Positions 13,694-25,919 are shown, numbered from the stretch's first letter. The stretch is 28,005 nucleotides of DNA from WHSW01 sp036794585 (GCA_036794585.1 DAIRGH010000031.1:1-28005), one strand, 5' to 3'. Translations and numbers: made by a program. The notes: a model not told the origin generated them from the letters alone.

Positions 13694-13697
<4 letters not shown>
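12723..13697 (+). CDS. pyrB: Aspartate carbamoyltransferase catalytic chain
   Basis: 324 aa from ATG 12723; the purine-rich end of pyrR (GGAGAGGAGAG) is its ribosome binding site. Joins carbamoyl phosphate and aspartate to N-carbamoylaspartate, the second step of UMP synthesis. SSTRTS (51-56) binds carbamoyl phosphate, and the HPHAGAA and GKHEHPSQALLDAYTL segments carry active-site residues. WIVGDVLHSRVARS and MHPGPVNRGIE follow. There is no pyrI regulatory chain, as expected outside the enterobacteria. The last ~20 residues after AGGGEPRG are a poorly conserved tail. The stop overlaps the pyrC GTG start (GTGA). Confidence 0.96.
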
Positions 13698-15045
<1,348 letters not shown>

Positions 15046-15049
<4 letters not shown>

Positions 15050-15588
15050 CACCGGCCAAGCTCGACCGCGAGCGCGCCGCGCTCGTCGTCGTCGACGTCC
15101 AGGAGGCGTTTCGCAAGGCCCTCCCGAACTTCGACGCGGTCGCGCATGCGGCCGGTGTGCTGGTCGAGGGAGCCGCCGAGCTGGGGCTGCCGATCGTGGT
15201 CACCGAGCAGTACCCCAAGGGCCTCGGCGCGACGGTCGGTGAGGTCGCCGACAGGCTGCCCGAGGGCGTCGAGCCGGTCGAGAAACAGCGCTTCTCGGCC
15301 GCCGAGGCCGAGGGCTTTTCCCTCGACGGACGCGACCAGGCGCTCGTCTGCGGGATCGAGACTCACGTCTGCGTCAATCAGACGGTCCTCGACCTGCTCG
15401 AGCAGGGCGTCGAGGTCCAGGTCGCAAGCGACGCGGTCGGGTCGCGCACCGAGGCCAACCGCGACCTCGGCCTGCACAAGATGGAGCACGCCGGGGCGAC
15501 GCTGACCAGCGTCGAGACGGCGCTGTTCGAGCTGCTCGGCGGCTCCGACGCGCCCGAGTTCAAGCAAGTACAGGCCCTGGTGAAGTAG
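15046..15588 (+). CDS. Isochorismatase-family cysteine hydrolase within the pyr operon
   Basis: 180 aa. The catalytic triad is visible: Asp17 (VVVDVQEAF), Lys80 (VEKQRFSA) and Cys109 (GIETHVCVNQTVLDL). The family splits C-N bonds (nicotinamidase, N-carbamoylsarcosine amidase, ureidoacrylate hydrolase RutB) or, without the Cys, isochorismate. The Cys favours an amidohydrolase. It begins in an ATGA overlap with pyrC and ends in a TAGTG overlap with carA, so it is fully embedded and translationally coupled. It is not a known step of UMP synthesis. A role in removing a carbamoyl by-product or repairing a damaged intermediate is only a guess. It is not a second dihydroorotase or orotate enzyme. 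Confidence 0.88.
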
Positions 15589-16698
15589 TGGCGGAGCCCG
15601 GATTCATCCTGCTCGAGGACGGCACCCGCTTCGACGGCGACTTGGTCGCAAGCGGGGGAGAGACGACCGGCGAGGTCGTCTTCAACACCGCGATCACCGG
15701 CTATCAGGAGGCGGTCACCGACCCCAGCTACGCCGGCCAGATCATCACCTTCACCTATCCGCTGGTCGGCAACTACGGCGTCGCCGCGCAGGCGATGGAG
15801 TCCGAGCAGGTGCACGCGCGCGGGGTGGTGATGCGCGAGGCCAAGAACTCAGAGGACGCGGCCGATGCGGAGGGCGGCTGGCTCGACTGGCTCGCCGCCT
15901 GCGGCATCCCGGCGATCTCGGGGGTCGACACGCGGACCCTGGTGCGCCACATCCGCGACCGGGGGGCGATGCGGGGCGGGATCTTCAAGGCCGAGCTCGG
16001 CGAACAGGCGGCGCGTGAGCGGGTCGCCGCCGAGCCGACGATGGACGGCGCCGATTTCGCCCGCACCGTGACCCCGGATGCGCCGGTGACCATCGACGGC
16101 GACGGCCCCCACGTCGTCGGCATCGACACCGGAATCAAGCATTCAATTATTCGGCAATTCCGCGAGCGGAATTGCCGGCTTACTTTGCTGCCGTGCTCAG
16201 TTGACACCGCGACGGTGCTTGCTGAGGAACCAGATCTGGTCTTCCTCGCCAACGGCCCCGGCGACCCAGCCGCGCTCGACTACGTCGTCGACACCGTCCG
16301 CGGCGTGGTCGGGAAGAAGCCGGTGGTCGGCATCTGCCTCGGCCATCAGCTCCTCTGCCGGGCGGTCGGGCTGGAGACGTTCAAGCTGCCGTTCGGCCAT
16401 CGCGGCGCCAACCACCCCGTCAAGGACCTCGGCAGCGGCAAGATCGACATCACCTCGCAGAACCACGGCTTCGCGGTGCGCCCGCCCGACGGCGGCGAGA
16501 CGATCGACGCCGACGAGCCGGTGCGCTGGGAGACCGACTTCGGCGCCGCCGAGCTCAGCCACCTGAATCTCTACGACCGCACGGTCGAGGGCCTGGTGCT
16601 CCGGGACGTGCCCGGCGCCACCGTGCAGTACCACCCCGAGGCTGGGCCCGGCCCGCACGACGCCCGCTATCTCTTCGACCGGTTCCTGGAGCTCGTCG

Positions 16699-16706
<8 letters not shown>
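15588..16706 (+). CDS. carA: Carbamoyl-phosphate synthase small (glutaminase) subunit
   Basis: 372 aa. Hydrolyses glutamine and passes ammonia to CarB. The N-terminal domain has LEDGTRFDGDL, GEVVFNTAITGYQEAVTDPSY and GISGVDTR-type segments; the glutamine amidotransferase domain has FLANGPGDP, the nucleophile Cys250 in GICLGHQLL, and His349/Glu351 in YHPEAGPGPHD. GTG 15588 shares one base with the previous stop. Codons 185-216 (16140-16235), at the junction of the two domains, use A/T-ending codons far more than the rest of the gene and contain a 26-bp palindrome. The protein in this stretch still fits the family. The gene overlaps carB by 8 nt. Confidence 0.96.
16152..16177. repeat. 26-bp palindrome inside carA
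   Basis: CGGCAATTCCGC (16152-16163) and GCGGAATTGCCG (16166-16177) are perfect 12-bp arms with a GA centre. The palindrome sits in a 96-nt coding patch where 15 of 32 codons end in A or T, while about 5 of the preceding 60 do. In RNA it would form a long stem with a CGAG tetraloop. Function unknown. Confidence 0.85.
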
Positions 16707-19809
<3,103 letters not shown>

Positions 19810-20649
19810 CGGGCGCGTGCTGGCGCCGTTCGGGCGCCGGCGCTGCGAGGTCGTCGCCAACCGCGCCAGCGGCGGCTACCGGATCGTCTCGGCGCTCGAC
19901 GCCGGCGGCCCGGAGCCGGCGGCGGGCCAGTTCTACATGCTCGCCACCGAGCGCTGGGGCGGCGACGGCGACCGGCCCTACCTGCCGCGGGCCTTCTCGG
20001 TCGCCCTGGCCGAGGCTGCGGACGGCGGGGTGCGGCTGGACTTCCTCCTCGAGGCGGTCGGCCCCGGGACCCAGCGACTCGCCGAGCTCGAAGCGGGGGA
20101 GGGGCTCTTGGTGACGGGGCCCCTGGGGCGCCCGTTCTCGGCGCCGGCCGAGGTGGCGCCGGGGGCCGCGGGCGCGATCCTCGTCGGCGGCGGGATCGGG
20201 ATCGCGCCGCTGGCGATCCTGCGCCGCCAGCTCGCGTCGCGCGGCGTCGCGCAGCGGATCCTGCTCGGGTTTCGCGATCAGGCGCATTCCGGCGGGGTCG
20301 AGGAGCTGTTCTCCTGCGAGGAGGTGCGCTTGGCCAGCGAGGACGGCCACGCCGGACATCGCGGCTACGTGATCGATCTGCTCTCGGTGCTGCTCGCCGG
20401 CGACACAGCTGACTCGGCGGTCGTCTACGCGTGCGGCCCACCGGCGATGCTGGAGGCGGTGCGCTCGCTCTGCGCCGAGCGCGAGATCGGCGCGGAGCTG
20501 GCGATGGAGACGCCGATGGCCTGCGGCTTCGGCTCCTGCTTCGGCTGCGCGGTCCCGCTCGCCGCCGGCGGCTACATGCGGCTGTGCGTCGACGGGCCGA
20601 TCGTCCGCGCCGACGAGATCGACTCGGCGCTGGTCGAGGGGTCGGGCCA

Positions 20650-21579
20650 TTGACCGCGCCGGATCTCCAGGTCGAGCTCGCCGGGCTGCGGCTGGCTCAT
20701 CCGGTCATCAACGGCTCGGGGACCTTCGACGCGATCGCCGCCCGGCGCGCCTTCGGAGATCGGCTCGACGCCGAGTTCCCGTTCAGCGCCTTCGTCTCCA
20801 AGACGATCACCCCCGAGCCGCGGGCCGGCAACCCGCCGCCCCGGCTCTACGAGACGCCGGCGGGGATGATCAACTCGATCGGGCTTCCCAACAAGGGCCT
20901 CGAGGGCTTCTTGATCGAGGACCTGCCGCAGCTCGCGACCCTTCCGCCGCCGCTGATCGTCTCGGTGATGGCGCCGAGCGCCGACGGCTTCGCGACCCTG
21001 GTCGAGCGGGTGGGCTCGCGCCCGGAGGTCGACGCGATCGAGCTCAACGTCTCGTGCCCGAACGTGAAGTCGGGCCTGATCGTCGGCGAGCAGCCGAGGG
21101 AGACCACAGCGCTGTTCGAGCGGCTGCGCCCGCTGACCGAAAAACCCCTGCTCGTCAAGCTCACGCCCAACTGCGCCGACCCCGCCGCGGTCGCGCGCGC
21201 TGCCGAGGAGGCCGGCGCCGACGCCGTCTCGCTGATCAACACCTTGCGCGCGACCGCGACCGACCCGGCGACACTCGAGCCGTGGCTCGGGGCCGGGAGC
21301 GGCGGCCTCTCGGGGCCGGCGGTCAGGGCGGTCGCGCTCGACCAGGTCCGCCGGGTCTGCGCCGAGGTCTCGATTCCGGTGATCGGGATGGGCGGGATCG
21401 AGTCGGGCGCCGACGCGCTCGCCTTCCTTGCCCTCGGCGCGACGGCCGTCGCGGTCGGCACGGCGACGTTTCGCGACCCGCTGGCGGCAAGTCGGATCGT
21501 CCGCGAGCTCGGTCAGGAGCTCGGCCGGCGCGGTCTGGAACGGCTCCCCGGCTCCGGTCTGGCGTTCACCTCAAGTTGA
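20650..21579 (+). CDS. pyrD: Dihydroorotate dehydrogenase, class 1B catalytic subunit
   Basis: 309 aa from TTG 20650, which overlaps the pyrK stop. Oxidises dihydroorotate to orotate with FMN, in complex with PyrK. VINGSGTF, VSKTITPEPRAGNPPPRL, INSIGLPNKGLEGF, ELNVSCPNVKSG with catalytic Cys136 (Cys is diagnostic of class 1), VKLTPN, SLINTL and GMGGIESGADALAFL are all in place. The TTG is supported by the N-terminal LTAPDLQVELAGLRLAHPVI, the normal beginning of these enzymes. It ends the pyr operon here; pyrE and pyrF are not in the window. The stop lies in a 15-bp palindrome. Confidence 0.96.
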   Translation: MTAPDLQVELAGLRLAHPVINGSGTFDAIAARRAFGDRLDAEFPFSAFVSKTITPEPRAGNPPPRLYETPAGMINSIGLPNKGLEGFLIEDLPQLATLPPPLIVSVMAPSADGFATLVERVGSRPEVDAIELNVSCPNVKSGLIVGEQPRETTALFERLRPLTEKPLLVKLTPNCADPAAVARAAEEAGADAVSLINTLRATATDPATLEPWLGAGSGGLSGPAVRAVALDQVRRVCAEVSIPVIGMGGIESGADALAFLALGATAVAVGTATFRDPLAASRIVRELGQELGRRGLERLPGSGLAFTSS

Positions 21580-21582
21580 GGT
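21568..21582. promoter_or_regulatory. 15-bp palindrome over the pyrD stop, upstream of mihF
   Basis: ACCTCAA (21568-21574), a central G, then TTGAGGT (21576-21582). The pyrD TGA is inside it. The centre is too short for an RNA hairpin, so a DNA operator is more likely. The half-sites resemble those of MerR/SoxR-type operators, but the spacing does not match them. It lies about 35 bp upstream of the mihF -35 element. Confidence 0.3.
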
Positions 21583-21616
21583 CGAACGAATTTCGCCGAA
21601 AACGCAGAGAACCCCC

Positions 21617-21644
21617 TTGCGCCTCGGTGAGCCCGGGATATACT
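21617..21644 (+). promoter_or_regulatory. mihF promoter
   Basis: TTGCGC (21617-21622), a 16-bp spacer and TATACT (21639-21644). It is the best -35/-10 pair in the window. The ATG follows 11 nt after the -10, so the 5' leader should be only about 5 nt. Confidence 0.7.
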
Positions 21645-21655
21645 CGCGGCCGCCG

Positions 21656-21988
21656 ATGGCCCCCTCCGTCGAGACCCCTACCGCCGTTCCCGAGAGATCC
21701 CACGAACAGCGGATGAGGGCCCTCCGGAGGGCGAACGAGATCCGCTCGGCGCGGGCGCAGCTCAAGCGCGACCTCAAGGCCGGCAAGGCGAAGGTCGAGA
21801 CGCTGCTGCTCGACCCGCCCGACTACGTTCTCTCCGCCAAGGCCTTCGACATGATCCTCGCGGTGCCGAAGTACGGCCGGGTGAAGGCGAACAAGATCCT
21901 CACCCAGTGCCGGATCTCCCCATCGAAGACGATCGGCGGCCTCTCCGAGCGCCAGCGCGCCGAGCTGGTCCAGTACCTGCGCCGCTAG
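21656..21988 (+). CDS. mihF: Actinobacterial integration host factor (mIHF)
   Basis: 110 aa. A small basic DNA-binding and nucleoid protein found only in actinobacteria, unrelated in fold to IhfA/IhfB. The ERSHEQRMRALRRANEIRSA helix, ARAQLKRDLKAGK and the helix-two-turn-helix region VPKYGRVKANKILTQCRIS (the DNA-contacting part), followed by GLSERQRAELVQYLRR, match the family. ATG 21656 is chosen from the promoter position; ATG 21713 would remove the variable N terminus. It stands between pyrD and gmk, the position it commonly has in this phylum. Confidence 0.95.
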   Translation: MAPSVETPTAVPERSHEQRMRALRRANEIRSARAQLKRDLKAGKAKVETLLLDPPDYVLSAKAFDMILAVPKYGRVKANKILTQCRISPSKTIGGLSERQRAELVQYLRR

Positions 21989-22016
21989 GCCGGTCGCCCG
22001 CCGCCGAGCGTGCCCG

Positions 22017-22022
22017 TAGGCT
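22017..22022 (+). promoter_or_regulatory. -10 element for a leaderless gmk transcript
   Basis: TAGGCT, 7 nt before the GTG at 22030. The same hexamer serves the NYN gene at 8707. Confidence 0.45.
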
Positions 22023-22029
22023 GCCGCCG

Positions 22030-22602
22030 GTGGCCAAGGTTTTCGTGATCACCGGCCCGTCGGGAGTCGGCAAGGGGACGCTGATTCGCGAGCTCTGCCG
22101 CCGTTTCGGAGAGCTCGAGCTCTCGGTCTCGGCGACGACCAGGGCGCCCCGGGAGGGCGAGCAGGACGGCCGCGACTACCACTTCCTCACCCGGGAGGAG
22201 TTCGCCGAGCGCGCCGATCGCAACGAGTTCCTGGAGCACGCCGCCTACAGCGGCAACCGCTACGGGACGCTGCGCTCCGAGGTCGAGCGGCGGCTCGCCG
22301 AGGGTCGCTCGGTGCTGCTGGAGATCGAGGTCCAGGGCGCACGCCAGGTGCGCGCGGCGATGCCCGAGGCGGTGCTGGTGTTCATCGCGCCGCCCGATCC
22401 GGGGGCGCTGCGCGAGCGGCTCGAGGGCCGCGGCACCGACGACCCCGGGGCGATCGACGAGCGGCTGCGGACGGCCGAGATCGAGCTCGACGCGCAGCAG
22501 GAGTTCAAGCACGTGGTGGTCAATGACGAGCTCGAGCGGGCCGCGGACGAGCTGGAGCGGATCGTGCGCGCCGAGCTCGCCCAGCAGGGCGCGGACGGGT
22601 AG
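22030..22602 (+). CDS. gmk: Guanylate kinase
   Basis: 190 aa. Phosphorylates GMP to GDP with ATP. The P-loop is GPSGVGKGT (9-17). SVSATTRAPREGEQDGRDYHF binds GMP, followed by FLEHAAYSGNRYGT, LLEIEVQGA and the lid segment VFIAPPDPGALRERLEGRGTD. GTG 22030 (MAKVFVITG) is the correct start: a longer open frame reaches back into mihF but has no conserved content, and a -10 element lies 7 nt upstream. It is 41 bp downstream of mihF and could also be read from its promoter. Confidence 0.96.
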   Translation: MAKVFVITGPSGVGKGTLIRELCRRFGELELSVSATTRAPREGEQDGRDYHFLTREEFAERADRNEFLEHAAYSGNRYGTLRSEVERRLAEGRSVLLEIEVQGARQVRAAMPEAVLVFIAPPDPGALRERLEGRGTDDPGAIDERLRTAEIELDAQQEFKHVVVNDELERAADELERIVRAELAQQGADG

Positions 22603-22606
22603 GCCG

Positions 22607-22612
22607 TACAAT
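22607..22612 (+). promoter_or_regulatory. -10 element for rpoZ
   Basis: TACAAT, close to consensus, starting 5 nt after the gmk stop and ending 8 nt before the rpoZ ATG; predicts a nearly leaderless mRNA. Confidence 0.5.
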
Positions 22613-22620
22613 CGCTGGCA

Positions 22621-22851
22621 ATGATCAAGCCACGAGTAGACGAATTGCTGGAGCGCACCGACTCCCACTACGCCGCCGTCCTGGTGGTCGCGAAGCGCGC
22701 CCGCCAGCTGAACAGCTATTACCGGGCCCTCGGTGAGGGCAGCTACGAGGAGTACACGCCGCCGATGGTGGAGACCCAGACGGGCAACTACCTGACCATC
22801 GCGCTCGAGGAGCTCGCGGCGGGGAAGCTCGAGTACCGCTACCGCGCCTAG
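22621..22851 (+). CDS. rpoZ: RNA polymerase omega subunit
   Basis: 76 aa, short but complete. Omega assists folding and assembly of beta-prime. MIKPRVDELLERTDSHYAAVLVVAKRARQLNSY is the typical omega N terminus, and ALEELAAGKLEYRY the typical C terminus. The middle (GSYEEYTPPMVETQTGNYLT) matches actinobacterial forms. The ATG at 22621 is preceded by a -10 element rather than a Shine-Dalgarno sequence. A short hairpin covers the stop. Confidence 0.95.
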   Translation: MIKPRVDELLERTDSHYAAVLVVAKRARQLNSYYRALGEGSYEEYTPPMVETQTGNYLTIALEELAAGKLEYRYRA

Positions 22852-22856
22852 CGCGG
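22842..22856 (+). terminator. Short hairpin at the rpoZ stop
   Basis: CCGCGC (22842-22847) and GCGCGG (22851-22856) with a CTA loop that contains the first two bases of the stop codon. There is no T-run, and a 3-nt loop makes it only moderately convincing. It could reduce read-through into coaBC. Confidence 0.3.
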
Positions 22857-22876
22857 GGGTAGCTCGCGGGTTGCCG

Positions 22877-24124
22877 ATGGCCCGCATCCTTCTCGGAGTG
22901 AGCGGCGGCATCGCCGCCTACAAGGCGCTCGAGCTGGCGCGCCTGGCGACCAAGGCCGGCCACGGCGTTCGCGTCGTGATGACCCCTGGCGCCGAGCGCT
23001 TCGTCGGAGCGGCCTCGTTTGAGGGCATCGTCGGCGCGCCCGTGCTGACCTCGGAGTTCGAGCGCGACCCGCTGCGCGGCGCGTTTCCGGGCGACGAACC
23101 TCCCGACCATGACCCGATCGGCCACCTGGCGCTGGTTGCCAACGCCGACGTCTTCCTGGTCGCGCCGGCCTCGGCGAACACGATCGCCAAGCTCGCCGCC
23201 GGGATCTGCGACTCGCTGCTCACCACCGGCTTTCTCGCCTGCACCGCGCCGCGCGCCGTCGCTCCGGCGATGAACGACCGCATGTACGCCGACGCCGCGA
23301 CCCAAGCGAACGTGGCGACCCTGCGCGAGCGGGGAGTGCGGGTGATCGAGCCCGAGGAGGGAGCGCTCGCCTCCCGCGGCGAGCACGGCCGCGGGCGGCT
23401 GCCCGAGCCCGAGCGGCTGCTCGCCGAGCTCGAGGCGATGCTGCCGCCGCCGCACGGCCCCTGGGACGGCCTGCGGGTGCTGGTCACTGCTGGCGGCACG
23501 CGCGAGCCGATCGACCCGGTGCGCTTCATCGGCAACCGCTCCAGCGGCCGCATGGGCCTGGCGCTCGCCGCCGCGGCGGCGCGACGCGGGGCCGAGGTGA
23601 CGCTGATCGCGGCCAACGTCTCGCTGCCGCCACCCGCGGGCATGCGGGTGGTCGAGGTCGAGACCACCGCCGAGCTCGCCGCCGCGGTGAAGGATGAGTT
23701 CGCCGACGCCCACGTGCTCCTGATGGCGGCCGCCCCGGCCGACTTTCGGGCCAGCGCACCGCGCGAGTCGAAGATCGCCCGCGAGGGTGGCGCCGGGCTC
23801 GAGCTGAGGCTCGAGCCGACCGAGGACATCCTCGCCGCGCTCGGCCACGAGCGTCGCGAGGACCAGACCGTCGTCGGCTTCGCCGCCGAGACGGGCGCCG
23901 AGGCGATCGAGCGAGCGCGGGCAAAGCTCGGGCGCAAGGCGCTCGACGCGATCGTGTTCAACGACGTCTCGCGCGCCGAGATCGGCTTCGACTCCGGCGA
24001 CAACGAGGTGACGATCGTCGAGCGTTCGGGCGAGCATCACGTCCCGCTCGCCGCCAAGGACGCCGTCGCCGAGGCGATCCTCGACCGCGTGGAGGCGCTC
24101 AGGCAGGCCCGCAGCGTCGCTTGA
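22877..24124 (+). CDS. coaBC: Bifunctional phosphopantothenoylcysteine decarboxylase / phosphopantothenate-cysteine ligase
   Basis: 415 aa from ATG 22877 (TTG 22871 is a possible earlier start). Two steps of coenzyme A synthesis. The CoaC half has LLGVSGGIAAYKALELA (FMN binding), the active-site His83 in GHLALVANAD, PASANTIAKLAAG and PAMNDRMY with Asn133. The CoaB half has VTAGGTREPIDPVRFIGNRS, SSGRMG, AAPADFR, TEDILAAL, GFAAET and FNDVSR. The halves are joined in the usual order, and the length is normal. No strong Shine-Dalgarno sequence is present, so it may depend on read-through from rpoZ. Confidence 0.95.
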   Translation: MARILLGVSGGIAAYKALELARLATKAGHGVRVVMTPGAERFVGAASFEGIVGAPVLTSEFERDPLRGAFPGDEPPDHDPIGHLALVANADVFLVAPASANTIAKLAAGICDSLLTTGFLACTAPRAVAPAMNDRMYADAATQANVATLRERGVRVIEPEEGALASRGEHGRGRLPEPERLLAELEAMLPPPHGPWDGLRVLVTAGGTREPIDPVRFIGNRSSGRMGLALAAAAARRGAEVTLIAANVSLPPPAGMRVVEVETTAELAAAVKDEFADAHVLLMAAAPADFRASAPRESKIAREGGAGLELRLEPTEDILAALGHERREDQTVVGFAAETGAEAIERARAKLGRKALDAIVFNDVSRAEIGFDSGDNEVTIVERSGEHHVPLAAKDAVAEAILDRVEALRQARSVA

Positions 24125-24133
24125 TCGCCTGCC

Positions 24134-24139
24134 TACACT
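24134..24139 (+). promoter_or_regulatory. -10 element for a leaderless TPR-protein transcript
   Basis: TACACT, ending 6 nt before the ATG at 24146. Confidence 0.45.
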
Positions 24140-24145
24140 GGTTGG

Positions 24146-24514
24146 ATGGCAATCAGCGACGACACATACACGCTCTACAGGCAGGGAGTGGAGCTGCTCG
24201 AAGACGGCAGCTTCGACGAGGCGACCGTGCGACTGGCCGAGGTCGCACGCCGCGCGCCGGAGAAGACGTCGGTCCGCGAGGCGCTCGGCCGCGCCTACTT
24301 TCGCAACCGCCAGTTCGCCGAGGCGGCGACCGAGTTCGAGGCCGTGGTCGAGAGCCACCCGGTCAACGACTACGCCCACTTCTGCCTGGGGCGCGCACTC
24401 AGCCTCACGGGCGACCGCGACCGCGCCCGCCATCACCTCGCGCTGGCCTCCAACCTGCGCCCGGAGCGGCGCGACTACCGCATCTATCGCGACCGGCTGC
24501 GCCGGGCTTCGTGA
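24146..24514 (+). CDS. Small tetratricopeptide-repeat protein
   Basis: 122 aa, with about three TPR helix pairs: YRQGVELLEDGSFDEATVRL, REALGRAYFRNRQFAEAATE and AHFCLGRALSLTGDRDRARHH. It has no signal peptide and no catalytic motif. TPR proteins bind other proteins; the partner is unknown. The stop overlaps the GNAT start (GTGA), so the two are coexpressed and may act together. Confidence 0.85.
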   Translation: MAISDDTYTLYRQGVELLEDGSFDEATVRLAEVARRAPEKTSVREALGRAYFRNRQFAEAATEFEAVVESHPVNDYAHFCLGRALSLTGDRDRARHHLALASNLRPERRDYRIYRDRLRRAS

Positions 24515-24924
24515 CCATCCGCGGCGCGGCCGCCGTGGATGTCGCAGCCGTGCTGGAGTTCTGGAGGCGGACGCGCAGCGAGGGGGCCAGCTTTCGCGAT
24601 GACGAGAAGATCGTCGCTCGCCTGCTCGCGGACGACCCGGGAGCGCTGCTGCTCGCCGAACGCGATGGTGAGTTGATCGGGACCCTGATCGCCGCCTGGG
24701 ACGGATGGCGGGGCAACATGTACCGCCTCGCCGTCGCCCCCGAGCATCGCCGCCAGGGCGTTGGCCTGCGGCTGATCTCCGAGGGCGAGCGTCGGCTGCG
24801 CGAGCTCGGCGCCGGCCGCGTCTCGGTGCTGGTGTGGCGCGATGATCCGCCGGCGTACGGGCTCTGGGAGGCGGCTGGCTACGACGACGACAGCGGCGTC
24901 GCGCGGTTCGTCCGCAACCTCTGA
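24511..24924 (+). CDS. GNAT-family N-acetyltransferase
   Basis: 137 aa from GTG 24511. The acetyl-CoA-binding core is MYRLAVAPEHRRQGVGLRL, with the Q/R-x-x-G-x-G/A loop (RRQGVG). LLLAERDGELIGTLIAAWDGWRGN is the preceding strand pair, and PAYGLWEAAGYDDD is the C-terminal GNAT signature. It is likely to acetylate an amine or a protein N terminus, but the substrate cannot be predicted. A longer frame beginning at 24121 is a shadow of the TPR gene. It sits between the TPR gene and dtd with overlaps on both sides. Confidence 0.88.
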   Translation: MTIRGAAAVDVAAVLEFWRRTRSEGASFRDDEKIVARLLADDPGALLLAERDGELIGTLIAAWDGWRGNMYRLAVAPEHRRQGVGLRLISEGERRLRELGAGRVSVLVWRDDPPAYGLWEAAGYDDDSGVARFVRNL

Positions 24925-25340
24925 TGAGGGCGCTCGTGCAGCGGGTCAGCCGCGCCGCGGTCCGGGTCGACGGAGAGCAGGTGGCGGCGATCGGCCCCGG
25001 GTTGCTCGTGCTGTTGGGAATCCGCGACGGCGACGGCGAGCAGGAGGCCGACCGGCTCGCCGAGAAGGTTCGCTCGCTGCGCGTCTTCGACGACGACTCC
25101 GGGCGCATGAACGAGCCGCTCGGAGAGCGCGAGCTGCTCTGTGTGAGCCAGTTCACCCTCTACGGCGACACGCGCAAGGGAAACCGGCCGAGCTGGGTCG
25201 AGGCGGCGGCCCCTGAGATCGCCGAGCCGCTCTACGAGCGCTTCTGCAAGCGCGCCGGCGCCGTCCGCGGAGTGTTCGGCGCGCGGATGGAGGTCGAGCT
25301 CTTAAACGACGGCCCTGTGACCCTCCTCCTCGACGCCTGA
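24924..25340 (+). CDS. dtd: D-aminoacyl-tRNA deacylase
   Basis: 138 aa. Removes D-amino acids (and glycine from tRNA-Ala) from tRNA. MRALVQRVSRAAVRVDG, IGPGLLVLLGI, LRVFDDDSGRMN, the active-site SQFTLYGDTRKGNRPS (Ser75-Gln76) and NDGPVTLLLD with the Gly-Pro cis motif (130-131) are all canonical. The ATG shares one base with the GNAT stop (TGATG). Translation is probably coupled to the two genes upstream. Confidence 0.96.
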   Translation: MRALVQRVSRAAVRVDGEQVAAIGPGLLVLLGIRDGDGEQEADRLAEKVRSLRVFDDDSGRMNEPLGERELLCVSQFTLYGDTRKGNRPSWVEAAAPEIAEPLYERFCKRAGAVRGVFGARMEVELLNDGPVTLLLDA

Positions 25341-25357
25341 AACCCGGTACCCGCGGC

Positions 25358-25363
25358 TATACT
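25358..25363 (+). promoter_or_regulatory. -10 element of the rimP-nusA-infB operon
   Basis: TATACT. Transcription would start near 25370, giving a leader of about 106 nt with a terminator inside it. No convincing -35 is seen. Confidence 0.5.
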
Positions 25364-25397
25364 CACCGGACCTTCTTACGTACCCGAACCCTGACTT

Positions 25398-25423
25398 GGT
25401 GGGCCCGGGCCCGCCTTTTTTTT
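25398..25423 (+). terminator. Intrinsic terminator (attenuator) in the rimP-nusA leader
   Basis: GGTGGGC (25398-25404) pairs with GCCCGCC (25409-25415; one G-U pair) around CCGG, followed by eight T (25416-25423). It is the only textbook intrinsic terminator in the window. It lies after the TATACT element and before rimP, so it can end both dtd transcripts and transcripts starting at the operon promoter. Confidence 0.85.
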
Positions 25424-25475
25424 CGGCGTTTCGCGGTCGGAGGAGGGGAGAGAGAACCTCGAACAGAAGGACAGA

Positions 25476-25919
25476 GTGAGCGACCTCGCAGAGCTTCAAG
25501 AGACGATCGAGCGCCGGGTGGGCGAGTTCGACCCGGAGCTGGAGCTGATCGCGCTCGAGCGCCCGGCCGCGGAGACGCTGCGTCTCTACATCGATCACCC
25601 CCAGGGCGTCGACCTGGCCCTCTGCGAGCGGGTCACCAACCAGCTTCGCGACTTGCTCGAGTCCTGGTCGCTCGAGGTCTCCTCGCCCGGGATCGACCGC
25701 CCGCTGACCAAGCCCGCGCACTACCGCCGCTATGTCGGCCGGCGGGTCAGGGTGCGCACCGAAGAGGCGATCGACGGGCGCCGCAACTTCACCGGGACGC
25801 TCACGGACGCCGACGATGAGAGCGTCTCCCTCGATGCCGACGGAGCAGCGGTCCGGATCCCGCTCGCCGGCATCCGCCGCTCGAATCTGATCCCGGAACT
25901 TGGAGGTGGTAGCGCTTGA
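25476..25919 (+). CDS. rimP: Ribosome maturation factor RimP
   Basis: 147 aa. Needed for assembly of the 30S subunit. FDPELELIALERPAAETLRLYID is the N-terminal domain, and LEVSSPGIDRPLTKPAHYRRYVGRRVRVRT the conserved core leading into the C-terminal SH3-like domain (FTGTLTDADDESVSL, then IPLAGIRRSNLIPEL). GTG 25476 follows AAGGA with good spacing. It is the first gene of the operon, downstream of the leader terminator. The stop overlaps the nusA TTG (TTGA). Confidence 0.95.
   Translation: MSDLAELQETIERRVGEFDPELELIALERPAAETLRLYIDHPQGVDLALCERVTNQLRDLLESWSLEVSSPGIDRPLTKPAHYRRYVGRRVRVRTEEAIDGRRNFTGTLTDADDESVSLDADGAAVRIPLAGIRRSNLIPELGGGSA

Noticed and set aside
16152..16190. Intragenic intrinsic terminator in carA
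   Set aside because: The hairpin is followed by CTTACTTTG, not a continuous T-run, and lies in the middle of an essential coupled operon. Kept only as a palindrome of unknown role.
21568..21582. A SoxR box
   Set aside because: Known SoxR sites are about 18 bp with a longer centre; here the arms are separated by one base and no SoxR gene is visible.
22625..25156. An 843-residue minus-strand open frame across coaBC to dtd
   Set aside because: A shadow of strongly GC-biased codons of several confirmed plus-strand genes; no start context or domain.
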